DNA of 33,469 nt, taken from NCBI GenBank assembly GCA_903905505.1, contig CAIVGL010000099.1, forward strand, positions 1 through 33,469, read 5' to 3'. The position numbers were made by a program, and so were the translations under genes. This DNA is from an uncultured Bacteroidia bacterium. GTDB lineage: Bacteria > Bacteroidota > Bacteroidia > Bacteroidales > Prolixibacteraceae. Of this stretch, positions 17,346-25,763 are shown piece by piece; the first letter of the stretch is position 1; every line of letters begins with the position of its first letter. The notes beneath the pieces were generated by a model. It made no database searches and was not told the DNA's origin. It saw only the letters and a program-made list of their open reading frames with translations.

Positions 17346-17830
17346 TTAACAAACTTCCAAGTTTAAACAGTTATTATTATTATTACTTTATTTAAAATTT
17401 AAACTCTATTTCTAATAATAGCCTGTTCATATCGTTTATAACTTTATCTGTTTCTTCTTGTTTAATCTACTATTAATAGTTCTAAACGAGTTATTCAAAA
17501 CTATGAACATCCTATTGTCTTAATTTGTTGTCTTTTATAGTGCTATTAACGAATGGTTAATAGCTATCTTTGTTTTTTATTTTCTATAAATATTTAGGGG
17601 TTAAATTTGAAAAATAGGACTCATTAATCATGTTAATTTTTCATAAGTTCATGTAGGTTATTTCATTTTTATTCTTACTAACTAGTCTTTCATTTTAAGG
17701 CTAATTAGAATAATAAAAAGTTATTAAACCTAAATCACAATTTTATGTTAATAACTTCATCGTCTGACCATAGTATTAAATAAAATCCTAAATATCAAAG
17801 TGTTACTTTAATTTTAAAATTCTAAATATA
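17318..17830. other. 513-base AT-rich intergenic region
   Basis: There is no credible gene here on either strand. It separates the divergent receiver gene (-) and rpiB (+). It holds the receiver promoter at its left end, a short TTA repeat at 17371-17385, and a palindrome next to a -7-like box at 17542-17572. The remaining bases to the rpiB start show nothing I can name; if the 17565 box is used, the rpiB leader would be about 250 bases long. Confidence 0.6.
17542..17572 (+). promoter_or_regulatory. 9-bp palindrome abutting a -7 box (possible operator-promoter)
   Basis: GCTATTAAC (17542-17550), spacer GAATG, then GTTAATAGC (17556-17564) is a perfect inverted repeat. The next base begins TATCTTTG (17565-17572), a full match to TAnnTTTG. 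The palindrome therefore fills the space between the -33 and -7 positions, where a dimeric regulator would block or guide polymerase. No TTTG lies at -33. A hairpin followed by T-rich sequence is the alternative reading. Confidence 0.35.
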
Positions 17831-18268
17831 ATGAAAACTATCGGTTTAGCCTCTGATCATGCTGGGTTTGATTTGAAAATTAAAATTAAGAATTACCTAA
17901 TTAAATTGGGTTATGCAGTCATTGATTTTGGATGTGATTCAGACCAAAGTTGTGATTATGCTGATTTCGCTCATTTGTTAGGGACCGCTTTTGACAAACA
18001 AGAAATTAATAGAGGCATTGTCTTTTGTGGTACAGGTAATGGAATAAATATGACCGTTAATAAACACCAGTCTGTTCGTTCGGCATTATGCTGGAACTCA
18101 AGTGTGGCAGATTTAGCCAGGCATCATAACGATGCCAATGTTTGTGCACTGCCAGCTCGGTTACTAAATGATGAAGAAGCAAAATCTATTGTCGATATAT
18201 TCTTAAATCAATCTTTTGATGGGGGTCGGCATGCTGAACGAATTGGAAAAATACCAATTCAAAATTAA
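17831..18268 (+). CDS. rpiB: ribose-5-phosphate isomerase B
   Basis: Interconverts ribose 5-phosphate and ribulose 5-phosphate in the pentose phosphate pathway; some relatives act on allose or galactose phosphates. SDHAG is at 8-12, the catalytic Cys66 in GIVFCGTGNG, the phosphate-binding NKHQSVRSALCW follows, then ARHHNDANV, and the end is FDGGRHAERIGKI. Length (145) is normal. The last codons and stop fall inside a 17-base tandem duplication. hemW follows after 35 bases. Confidence 0.95.
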   Translation: MKTIGLASDHAGFDLKIKIKNYLIKLGYAVIDFGCDSDQSCDYADFAHLLGTAFDKQEINRGIVFCGTGNGINMTVNKHQSVRSALCWNSSVADLARHHNDANVCALPARLLNDEEAKSIVDIFLNQSFDGGRHAERIGKIPIQN

Positions 18269-18284
18269 TACCAATTCAAAATTA
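18251..18284. repeat. perfect 17-base tandem duplication at the rpiB stop
   Basis: Bases 18251-18267 (ATACCAATTCAAAATTA) are repeated exactly at 18268-18284. The first copy encodes the last rpiB residues (IPIQN) and two bases of its stop; the second is non-coding, ahead of hemW. Confidence 0.95.
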
Positions 18285-18303
18285 CAATAATTTAATCTAT
18301 TCA

Positions 18304-19434
18304 ATGTCAGGCATTTATTTTCATATTCCCTATTGTAGAACCAAATGCCATTATTGCGATTTCTATGCTAGCAATAATATAAAAACCATCAATCAATTAG
18401 TAAAGGCCGAAGTTGAAGAGCTCTCATTGCGCCGCAGTTATTTAGCCGATGAGCCAGTTCAAACAATTTATTTTGGCGGCGGAACACCCTCTGTTTTGTC
18501 CATCTCCCATATTAATGACCTGTTGAGTACCGTAAGAGAGAATTTTAATGTCTCTGCCGATTGTGAAATCTCTCTTGAGGCTAATCCGGAAGATTTAACT
18601 GAAATTTATTTGAAGCAGCTTTTTGAGGTTGGAATTAATAGACTTAGCATAGGTATTCAAAGTTTTGATGAAGATATATTGGTATATCTGGGTCGTAGGC
18701 ATGGTACTCAAATGCTTTCAAATATGGTTGAAACAGCTCAAAATATTGGCTTTCATAATATTTCACTCGATCTTATTTATGGTATTCCAGGTTTGACCTT
18801 AGAACGATACACGGAATCAATAAAAGAGGTTCTAAAATTAGGTGTTCAGCATATTTCAGCGTATGCCTTAACCATTGAGAAAAAAACCTATTTCTATAAG
18901 CTTCTAATAACCAATAAATTAAAAGAAGTAGCCGATGAAGAGGTGTTAGATCATTTTAATGCAACGATTGATTTATTGGCGCTTAGTGGTTTCTCTCATT
19001 ATGAGGTCAGTAGTTTTTCAAAACCAGGATTTCAATCTAGACATAATTCTTCGTATTGGCAGGGTAAAAATTACCTAGGTGTTGGTCCTGCTGCCCATAG
19101 TTTTAATGGGATAAGCAGACAGTGGAATCTTAGTAGTACAAAGAATTATATTCTTAATATCGCGAATGGCTCCCCCTATTTTGAAGTGGAACTACTTAAC
19201 GAAATAGATAAATACAACGAGTATGTATTGTTGGGTCTTCGTACTTCCAATGGTATTTCTAAGAATTTTATAATTGATAGATTCGACAAGAAAATAGTCT
19301 CCTATTTTTCAAAAGAGCTTTTGAAACTTGAGAAGGATGAGTTTATTTTGTCTTCTGGAGACCAAATTTGTCTCTCTCGTAAAGGTATTTTAATGGCAGA
19401 TTTTATCATTCGAAAGCTTTTTTATGTCCCTTGA
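18304..19434 (+). CDS. hemW: HemW-type radical SAM heme-binding protein
   Basis: HemW was long annotated as oxygen-independent coproporphyrinogen oxidase-like but binds heme and is thought to deliver it to proteins. The 4Fe-4S/SAM motif is CRTKCHYCDF with Cys11, Cys15 and Cys18. It is followed by YFGGGTPS, SLEANPEDL, NRLSIGIQSFD and DLIYGIPG of the radical SAM barrel. The HemW mark RHNSSYW with GVGPAAHSF is present, which separates it from HemN. Length (376) is typical. It lies 35 bases after rpiB, with 105 bases to ybeY. Confidence 0.93.
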   Translation: MSGIYFHIPYCRTKCHYCDFYASNNIKTINQLVKAEVEELSLRRSYLADEPVQTIYFGGGTPSVLSISHINDLLSTVRENFNVSADCEISLEANPEDLTEIYLKQLFEVGINRLSIGIQSFDEDILVYLGRRHGTQMLSNMVETAQNIGFHNISLDLIYGIPGLTLERYTESIKEVLKLGVQHISAYALTIEKKTYFYKLLITNKLKEVADEEVLDHFNATIDLLALSGFSHYEVSSFSKPGFQSRHNSSYWQGKNYLGVGPAAHSFNGISRQWNLSSTKNYILNIANGSPYFEVELLNEIDKYNEYVLLGLRTSNGISKNFIIDRFDKKIVSYFSKELLKLEKDEFILSSGDQICLSRKGILMADFIIRKLFYVP

Positions 19435-19539
19435 AAATTTTAAAAGTCTTAGTAATAATTAATTACAACTTATTTTTTATTTGCATCTTTGTGGCGCATT
19501 CGTATTTTTTGAGTGATAAGATTAAAGGACTGAGTATCT

Positions 19540-19962
19540 ATGGCGATTTATTTCAAACAAGAAGGTGTTAAAAGACCTGTTATTTCTGCAAGGAAACTAT
19601 CGGTTTGGCTCACTGGAGTTACTCAAAGATATGCGAAAGTGCTGGGGTCGTTGACCTATATTTTTTGCGATGATGACTATCTATTAGCCATTAATAAGCA
19701 ATACTTAAAGCACGATTATTATACCGATATTATAACTTTTGATTATTCGGAGGGGAATAAAGTATCGGGAGATTTATTTATAAGTATTGACCGTGTTAAG
19801 GAAAATGCGCTTTTGTTTCAAGTCTCTTTTGATGATGAGTTGATTCGAGTTTTAGTTCATGGTCTTTTGCACCTCATTGGTTTTACAGATAAGAGTGCTG
19901 ATTCTAAAAAAGTGATGAGGGCTTTAGAGGATGAGTTTATTTTGATTTATAAGAATTCATAG
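19540..19962 (+). CDS. ybeY: endoribonuclease YbeY
   Basis: A metal-dependent single-strand RNase for 16S rRNA 3'-end maturation and ribosome quality control. The 140-residue protein has TDIITFDY and the zinc helix HGLLHLIGFTDK. His107 and His111 are kept, but the third ligand position, His in most bacteria, is Asp117. I believe this Asp form is common in Bacteroidota, but cannot check. ybeY is 2 bases upstream of mnmG, so the two are cotranscribed. A -7-like CATCTTTG lies at 19484-19491 without a clear -33 box. Confidence 0.92.
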   Translation: MAIYFKQEGVKRPVISARKLSVWLTGVTQRYAKVLGSLTYIFCDDDYLLAINKQYLKHDYYTDIITFDYSEGNKVSGDLFISIDRVKENALLFQVSFDDELIRVLVHGLLHLIGFTDKSADSKKVMRALEDEFILIYKNS

Positions 19963-19964
19963 TA

Positions 19965-21848
19965 ATGGATGTTTTAAACGAATACGATATTATTGTTGTC
20001 GGTGGAGGTCATGCTGGCTGTGAAGCTGCTTTAGCTGCGGCTAGATTGGGATCAAAAGTTTTATTGATTTCAATGGACTTGAATCGGATGGCCCAAATGA
20101 GCTGTAATCCTGCCGTAGGAGGAATTGCCAAAGGTCAGATTACCAGAGAAATAGATGCTCTTGGGGGGAATATGGGGATAGCTACAGATAGCTCCTCAAT
20201 TCAGTTTCGAATGTTAAACCTCTCGAAGGGTCCGGCGATGTGGAGTCCACGGTCGCAGTGTGATAAGATTAAATTCTCTGCGGCTTGGAAAGCTGTTTTA
20301 GAGGAAGAGAACAATCTCGATTTTTGGCAAGGGACAGTTGTCGAATTAGTTTTTGATGGTGACTCGGTCTGCGGTGTTTTGACCGAAGTCGGCGTTACTT
20401 TTAAGGCCAAGGCAGTTATCATTACTAGTGGAACTTTTTTAAATGGCCTGATGCATTTCGGCACCTCAAAGATTAAGGGTGGACGAATATCAGAACCTGC
20501 CTCCAAAGGGATTACTGAGCAATTGGTTTCTAAGGGGTTTTTAGCTGGTCGGATGAAAACTGGAACGCCTGTTAGGATTGACAAGAGAACAATTGATTTT
20601 GACCGTCTAATTCGACAGGATGGCGATGAAGTGACGAATCAATTTAGCTTTCTCCCGAAGACAAGCGGTGAGCTTCCTAAGTTGCCTTGTTATATTACTT
20701 ATACGAATGCGAGGGTACATGCGATAATCGAAACGGGCTTCAAGGATAGTCCGCTCTTTGATGGCACCATCCAAGGCTTAGGGCCGCGATATTGCCCAAG
20801 TATCGAAACGAAATTAATTACGTTTGCAGACAAGGATCAACATCAATTGTATTTAGAGCCAGAGGGTGTTGATTCATTAGAATATTATTTGAATGGGTTT
20901 TCTTCTTCCTTAAGTTGGAGGGTGCAAAACGATGCCATTCATGCTATCCCAGGATTAGAGAATTCAAAAATTATGAAGCCGGGATATGCCATAGAATATG
21001 ATTATTTTCTCCCGACGCAACTCAATCATACTTTAGAGACTAAATTAGTCCATAATTTATTCTTTGCTGGTCAAATTAATGGCACTACGGGCTACGAAGA
21101 GGCAGGAGCTCAGGGGATTATGGCTGGAATTAACGCTCATCTTAAGATTAAGAATCTCGATCCGATAGTTCTTTCTCGAAGCGAGGCTTATATTGGGGTC
21201 CTTATCGATGACTTGGTGACCAAAGGTGTTGATGAGCCCTATCGAATGTTTACCTCTCGGGCGGAGTATCGTCTGCTTTTGCGACAAGATAATGCCGATG
21301 AGCGCCTCACCCCTATTGGACATAAAATTGGTTTGGCTACGGATGAGCGGTACGATCGACTTATTCGTAAGATGGCATTAAAAGATAACCTTGTTAGTTT
21401 TTGTCAAAACTTCTCGGTTAAGCCCGATTTAATAAATGATTTTTTAGGATCTAAAGGATCTAGTCTATTAAAGCAAAACATTAAATTGGATGCACTAATT
21501 AAGCGTCCTCATATTGATATTTTTGAGCTTGTAGCTGTGATTAAACCTCTTCAGGAGATTCACGATTCAATGGAGTTATCTCTTCAACGTGAAGTGTTCG
21601 AATCGGCTGAAATTCTAATTAAATATTCGGGATATATTGAGCGCGAAAATATCGTTGCAGAGAAACTACAGCGATTAGAAAACGTTCAAATTTTGGAGAA
21701 GTTTAATTATCAATTGATCGAATCTTTGTCCACCGAGGCTCGTCAAAAATTAGAGAAAGTTAAGCCAAAAACTATCGGTCAGGCCGCACGTATTCCGGGG
21801 GTCTCCCCTAGTGATATAAATGTCCTTTTGGTTTTAATGGGTAGATAA
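19965..21848 (+). CDS. mnmG: tRNA uridine-5-carboxymethylaminomethyl modification enzyme MnmG
   Basis: With MnmE it installs the cmnm5 group on U34 of tRNAs reading split codon boxes. Length 627 is standard. The FAD Rossmann motif is GGGHAGCEAA (13-22), followed by CNPAVGGIAKG, the mid-region GRMKTGTPVRID with the conserved FAD/folate-site segment, and the C-terminal helical domain with PGVSPSDINVLL. It starts 2 bases after ybeY. Directly at its stop codon lies a parS-like palindrome (21849-21864), and apt starts 43 bases later. Confidence 0.97.
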   Translation: MDVLNEYDIIVVGGGHAGCEAALAAARLGSKVLLISMDLNRMAQMSCNPAVGGIAKGQITREIDALGGNMGIATDSSSIQFRMLNLSKGPAMWSPRSQCDKIKFSAAWKAVLEEENNLDFWQGTVVELVFDGDSVCGVLTEVGVTFKAKAVIITSGTFLNGLMHFGTSKIKGGRISEPASKGITEQLVSKGFLAGRMKTGTPVRIDKRTIDFDRLIRQDGDEVTNQFSFLPKTSGELPKLPCYITYTNARVHAIIETGFKDSPLFDGTIQGLGPRYCPSIETKLITFADKDQHQLYLEPEGVDSLEYYLNGFSSSLSWRVQNDAIHAIPGLENSKIMKPGYAIEYDYFLPTQLNHTLETKLVHNLFFAGQINGTTGYEEAGAQGIMAGINAHLKIKNLDPIVLSRSEAYIGVLIDDLVTKGVDEPYRMFTSRAEYRLLLRQDNADERLTPIGHKIGLATDERYDRLIRKMALKDNLVSFCQNFSVKPDLINDFLGSKGSSLLKQNIKLDALIKRPHIDIFELVAVIKPLQEIHDSMELSLQREVFESAEILIKYSGYIERENIVAEKLQRLENVQILEKFNYQLIESLSTEARQKLEKVKPKTIGQAARIPGVSPSDINVLLVLMGR

Positions 21849-21864
21849 TGTTCCACGTGGAACA
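21849..21864. other. parS-like centromere site (ParB-binding palindrome)
   Basis: TGTTCCACGTGGAACA is a perfect 16-base palindrome and matches the widely conserved chromosomal parS form TGTTyCACGTGrAACA at every fixed base. One more pair on each side (A21848, T21865) extends it to 18. It begins right after the mnmG stop. It cannot be a terminator, since it has no loop and no T tract. parA and parB are not in this window. Confidence 0.75.
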
Positions 21865-21891
21865 TGTTGAATTTTTCAAAAATTAGCAGTT

Positions 21892-22416
21892 ATGGATCTA
21901 GCTTTTGTCAAGCAGTCGGTTCGCAATATTCCCGATTATCCTAAGCCGGGAATTAATTTTAAAGATGTCACTTCCGCCTATGGAGACCCTGCGGTATTCC
22001 ATTTTGTTTCTACTTCAATTGCCGATAAATATTCGAATCTGGGTATTACGAAGGTTCTAGGGATTGAATCCCGGGGCTTTATTTTGGGTGGAAGTTTGGC
22101 CGATCGGCTTGGTGCTGGATTTGTGCCGATTCGTAAATCAGGTAAATTGCCTGCGGCGGTATTCTCCCAGTCGTTCGATTTAGAATATGGATCCGATACC
22201 TTAGAGATCCATCAAGACGCGTTGTCTTCAGATGATGTGGTGCTCATCCATGACGATATCTTGGCCACCGGTGGAACCATGGCGGCAGCCATAAGTTTGG
22301 TTCGCCGATTTGGCGTCTCCAAGATCTATGTGAATGCTTTTATAGAACTTGATTTCTTAGCTGGCAAAGAGCTCCTGGACCCTGCAATACCAGTTTGGTC
22401 ATTGATTCATTTTTAA
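21892..22416 (+). CDS. apt: adenine phosphoribosyltransferase
   Basis: Salvages adenine with PRPP to AMP. At 174 residues it is typical. Marks are IPDYPKPGINFKDVT near the N terminus, ESRGFILGGSLADRLGAGFV, IRKSGKLPA, and the PRPP loop VVLIHDDILATGGTMAAA (usual form has VDD; here HDD). It lies between mnmG (43 bases, with the parS-like site) and uvrC (9 bases), on one strand, so it is probably read with uvrC. Confidence 0.95.
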   Translation: MDLAFVKQSVRNIPDYPKPGINFKDVTSAYGDPAVFHFVSTSIADKYSNLGITKVLGIESRGFILGGSLADRLGAGFVPIRKSGKLPAAVFSQSFDLEYGSDTLEIHQDALSSDDVVLIHDDILATGGTMAAAISLVRRFGVSKIYVNAFIELDFLAGKELLDPAIPVWSLIHF

Positions 22417-22425
22417 GTTGAAGGT

Positions 22426-24240
22426 ATGGCTTCGCCTAAATTATTTTCTGATCATCTGCCTGATTTAGTCTCCTTGTTGCCCGAATTGCCAGGCGTTTAT
22501 CAGTACTATAATTCGGAGGGAAAGATCATCTATGTTGGGAAGGCAAAAAATTTACGCAAGCGCGTGGCCTCCTATTTCACCAAACATCACGATAGTCAAA
22601 AGACCGTTATTCTGGTTCGCAATATTGCCGATATAAAGCATATCGTGGTCGATAGCGAAGAGGATGCCTTGCTGTTAGAGAATAACCTAATTAAGAAATA
22701 TCAGCCAAGGTATAATGTGCTCTTAAAGGATGATAAATCTTTTCCTTGGATTTGCATCAAAAATGAACCATTCCCGCGTGTGTTTTTTACCCGTAATGTA
22801 ATTCGTGATGGTTCGCAATATTTTGGTCCCTATACCTCCACGGTTATGGTCCGAACTTTATTGGATGTTGTCAAGCGGCTTTATCCAATTCGGAATTGTA
22901 ACTTAAATTTATCCCCATCGGCAGTTGACAAAAATAAATTCAAAGTTTGTCTGGAATATCAAATTGGGAATTGTCTGGGGCCCTGTGAAGGGCTCCAATC
23001 TGCAGAAGATTACCTCGAAGGCATCGCTCAAATTAAGGATATTCTGAAGGGAAATCTATCCGCTGTTGTGGCTCATTTGTCGAAAAAAATGACTTTAGCC
23101 GCAGAAGAATATAAGTTCGAATTGGCGGAAAAAATAAAAAATAAGCTATTTATTCTAGAAAATTACAAGAGTAAATCCACAATTGTAAGTTCCTCAATTA
23201 CAAATGTCGATGTGTTTTCGTTGGACGAAGATGAGCATTATGCCTACGTAAATTTCTTACGAGTCGTCGATGGAGCAATCATACAAGCCCATACTTTAGA
23301 GATCAAAAAACGACTTGCTGAATCAAAAGAAGAGCTACTGGCCTTAGGCATTATTGAGATCCGACAGAAGTTCTTTTTGAATTCAAAAGAGATCCTGCTC
23401 CCCTATTTATTAGACATCGAATTGAAAGATGTGAAAATGATTGTTCCACAGATTGGGGATAAGCGAAAACTTTTAGAGCTCTCAGAGAGAAATGTGAAGT
23501 ACTATAAATTAGACAAGAATAGACAACTATCCTTGCGAACTCCGATGGATCGGACAGATCGGTTGCTAAAACAAATGCAACAAGATCTGCGATTAAAGGA
23601 GTTGCCTCGCAGAATTGAGTGTTTCGATAATTCAAATATTCAGGGTGCATATCCGGTGGCAGCCTGTGTGGTTTTTATAAATGGTAAACCAGCAAAACGA
23701 GAGTATCGACATTTTAATATTAAAACGGTAGAAGGGCCAGACGACTTTGCCTCCATGGAAGAGGTTATCTATCGGCGATACCAGCGCGTGCTTAATGAAG
23801 GGACAGAGCTTCCGCAGCTAATCTTAATTGATGGGGGTAAGGGACAATTAAGCTCGGCGATCAATTCGTTGGAAAAATTAAATCTTAGAGGGACGGTTCC
23901 TGTGGTTGGAATTGCAAAAAGATTAGAAGAGATAATGTACCCCGATGATCCAATCCCCCTCTATTTGGATAAAAACTCCGAAACTCTTCGAATTCTACAA
24001 CAGCTCAGGAATGAGGCACACCGATTTGGGATTACCTTCCATCGGGATAAACGATCTAAGGCGTTTATCTCAAATGAGCTTTCTAACGTCGTTGGAATAG
24101 GTGAAAAGACCATTGAGATGCTCATGCAGAAGTTCAAATCTGTCGCTCGCTTAAAATTAACACCTGCTGAAGAAATAGCCGAAGTGGTTGGGAAAGATAA
24201 AGCGGATAAGATTGGGGACTATTTTAAAAAGAAGAATTAA
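22426..24240 (+). CDS. uvrC: UvrABC nucleotide-excision repair nuclease subunit C
   Basis: Makes both incisions around DNA lesions bound by UvrB. Of 604 residues, the GIY-YIG nuclease is at about 18-100 (PGVYQYY, IIYVGKAKNLRKRV). A Cys cluster CLEYQIGNCLGPC follows near 175, then the UVR UvrB-contact motif (SKKMTLAAEEYKFELAEKIK). The RNase H-like C-terminal nuclease has ECFDNSNIQGAYPVA, GPDDFASMEEV, LILIDGGKGQLS, and HRDKRSK. A helix-hairpin-helix pair closes the protein (NVVGIGEKTIEMLM). Complete and typical; convergent with the lipoate ligase gene. Confidence 0.97.
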   Translation: MASPKLFSDHLPDLVSLLPELPGVYQYYNSEGKIIYVGKAKNLRKRVASYFTKHHDSQKTVILVRNIADIKHIVVDSEEDALLLENNLIKKYQPRYNVLLKDDKSFPWICIKNEPFPRVFFTRNVIRDGSQYFGPYTSTVMVRTLLDVVKRLYPIRNCNLNLSPSAVDKNKFKVCLEYQIGNCLGPCEGLQSAEDYLEGIAQIKDILKGNLSAVVAHLSKKMTLAAEEYKFELAEKIKNKLFILENYKSKSTIVSSSITNVDVFSLDEDEHYAYVNFLRVVDGAIIQAHTLEIKKRLAESKEELLALGIIEIRQKFFLNSKEILLPYLLDIELKDVKMIVPQIGDKRKLLELSERNVKYYKLDKNRQLSLRTPMDRTDRLLKQMQQDLRLKELPRRIECFDNSNIQGAYPVAACVVFINGKPAKREYRHFNIKTVEGPDDFASMEEVIYRRYQRVLNEGTELPQLILIDGGKGQLSSAINSLEKLNLRGTVPVVGIAKRLEEIMYPDDPIPLYLDKNSETLRILQQLRNEAHRFGITFHRDKRSKAFISNELSNVVGIGEKTIEMLMQKFKSVARLKLTPAEEIAEVVGKDKADKIGDYFKKKN

Positions 24241-24261
24241 CTGGTTTTATGATCCTGTGAT

Positions 24262-25242
24262 TTAAAATAGTTGAGCACAGAACTGCGCAACATCAAGGGT
24301 CAAGTTAGGGGTTCCCTCAATGACCTTCTCAATGGTCTCTCTCACCATTTTCAAATCATGTGGAATATTGAAAAGTGACTTTTCAAGTGAAATGAAAAAT
24401 TCGTTGTGGCTTGATGCTTTCTCGAATTTAGCGTTCAGGATAATCCCTTTTTCAATAGATAAAATAGCCGTCACCGAATCAGGACCAAACTGAATTGAGT
24501 TTTGAAAAACATATTTAGGGGAATAACCATATATCCAGTCCCAGGTTTCAAATTTCTCCTTCGCAATATGTTGAATGGCTATTTCTTCTTCTTCGCTTAG
24601 TCTGTTTAGGTTCGTATCCTGTTTCCCCTGGACAATTTGAGTGAAAATTTTATGGGTAAATTCTTCGATTGAAATTGCGGGCTTTAGATGACTAAGAATG
24701 TTGGTTACAGGCGATCTTACCGACTTAATCGCCTTGTCGGCATAACGAGTCCGATCATTTTTAAGACTGTCGGAAAGCATGTTTAAATCGGAATTAAATA
24801 GCAAGGTGCCATGGGATAGCACCCTCGATTTATAAATGTGCATAGCGTTGCCTGAGATCTTTTTCTCCTCGACTAAAAGATCATTTCTTCCTGAAAATTC
24901 GGCTTCTAAACCAAGACTTTTCAAGGCTTCAAGTATGGGATTGGTAAATACTTTGAAATTTATTTTATCTCGCTCAGGACAATTGTGGATAAAGCTGAAA
25001 TTTAAATTATTCAAATCTTGGTAGACTGCTCCTCCTCCAGTAATTCGCCGGGCTAGCTTTACTTGGTTGTTTGTAATCCCTTTTATGTTTATTTCCGCAA
25101 GAAGATTTTGATGCTTTCCCACCACCACAGAGGGTTCATTAAGGTAAAGCAAAAATAGCTCCTCGTCGCCATTTTTCAGAAAATACTCCTCCGTGGCTAA
25201 GTTAAAGTAGGGGTTATGACTATTGGATATTAGGCATCTCAT
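24262..25242 (-). CDS. lplA: lipoate-protein ligase A
   Basis: Attaches free lipoate, via lipoyl-AMP, to 2-oxoacid dehydrogenase E2 and GcvH proteins. I use the ATG at 25242, not the TTG at 25254; it gives 326 residues beginning MRCLISNSHNPYFNLATEE, as in the family. The lipoyl-adenylate loop RRITGGGAVYQD is at 65-76, and the catalytic lysine is Lys128 in KKISGNAM. The C-terminal accessory domain is included, so no separate LplB is needed. Monocistronic; the gene upstream on this strand is the initiator tRNA, whose terminator separates them. Confidence 0.94.
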   Translation of the reverse strand: MRCLISNSHNPYFNLATEEYFLKNGDEELFLLYLNEPSVVVGKHQNLLAEINIKGITNNQVKLARRITGGGAVYQDLNNLNFSFIHNCPERDKINFKVFTNPILEALKSLGLEAEFSGRNDLLVEEKKISGNAMHIYKSRVLSHGTLLFNSDLNMLSDSLKNDRTRYADKAIKSVRSPVTNILSHLKPAISIEEFTHKIFTQIVQGKQDTNLNRLSEEEEIAIQHIAKEKFETWDWIYGYSPKYVFQNSIQFGPDSVTAILSIEKGIILNAKFEKASSHNEFFISLEKSLFNIPHDLKMVRETIEKVIEGTPNLTLDVAQFCAQLF

Positions 25243-25330
25243 GTGCGTTCCCAAATAATGAAGTTAAGATCGGTACAAAGATAAAAGATCTATGCTAAGA
25301 TTTTTATAGGTTTGGCTGTTTGTATTTAAG

Positions 25331-25366
25331 TAAAAACCCCTGTAAGATTTTGACTTACAGGGGTTT
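25331..25366 (-). terminator. Rho-independent terminator of tRNA-fMet
   Basis: CCCCTGTAAG (25337-25346) pairs perfectly with CTTACAGGGG (25354-25363), extended by AAA/TTT to 13 bp around a 7-base loop. On the minus strand it is followed by a run of T (25336-25332). It starts 5 bases after the tRNA 3' end. Confidence 0.9.
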
Positions 25367-25370
25367 CTTG

Positions 25371-25443
<73 letters not shown>

Positions 25444-25487
25444 ATATATCGTTGAACTTAAATGAACGTTGCTGCTTTATGAGGGTA

Positions 25488-25518
25488 CAAATCTAAGGAG
25501 AATTACCGGGAATTCAAA
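25488..25518 (-). promoter_or_regulatory. canonical Bacteroidota promoter of tRNA-fMet
   Basis: On the minus strand TTTG (25518-25515), exactly 19 bases, then TAGATTTG (25495-25488). Both elements match the Bacteroidota consensus TTTG-N19-TAnnTTTG fully. The transcript would start roughly 40 bases before the mature tRNA 5' end. This is the best promoter in the window. Confidence 0.82.
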
Positions 25519-25668
25519 GGAATCGGGTATAAAAATCATAGACTATTGTGAAACAGATAGATATGAAATTATTAGGGTTTGAATATATCGGTTGATTAGG
25601 GGAAGAAATATTTTAAATCTTTCTTTAAATAGGTTAACTTTAATAAATCATTAACATTAATCCAAATA

Positions 25669-25699
25669 TTTTAACCTTGTGAGGATTAAGCTACCTTTG
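25669..25699 (+). promoter_or_regulatory. promoter of glgP
   Basis: TTTT (25669-25672), 19 bases, then TACCTTTG (25692-25699). The -7 box is a full match, the spacing is right, and -33 matches three of four bases. The predicted leader before the glgP ATG is about 58 bases. Confidence 0.55.
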
Positions 25700-25763
25700 T
25701 AAGTCAGAAGTCAAGCGAAACACATGAAAGTGTGTTATTTTCAGAATTTAGAATTTTATCTCG

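Larger units (their letters stand above)
25444..25763. other. 320-base intergenic region between tRNA-fMet and glgP
   Basis: There is no credible coding sequence. The region holds two outward-facing promoters: the tRNA promoter on the minus strand (25488-25518) and a glgP promoter on the plus strand (25669-25699). The stretch from about 25519 to 25668 is AT-rich and shows nothing else that I recognise. Confidence 0.7.
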
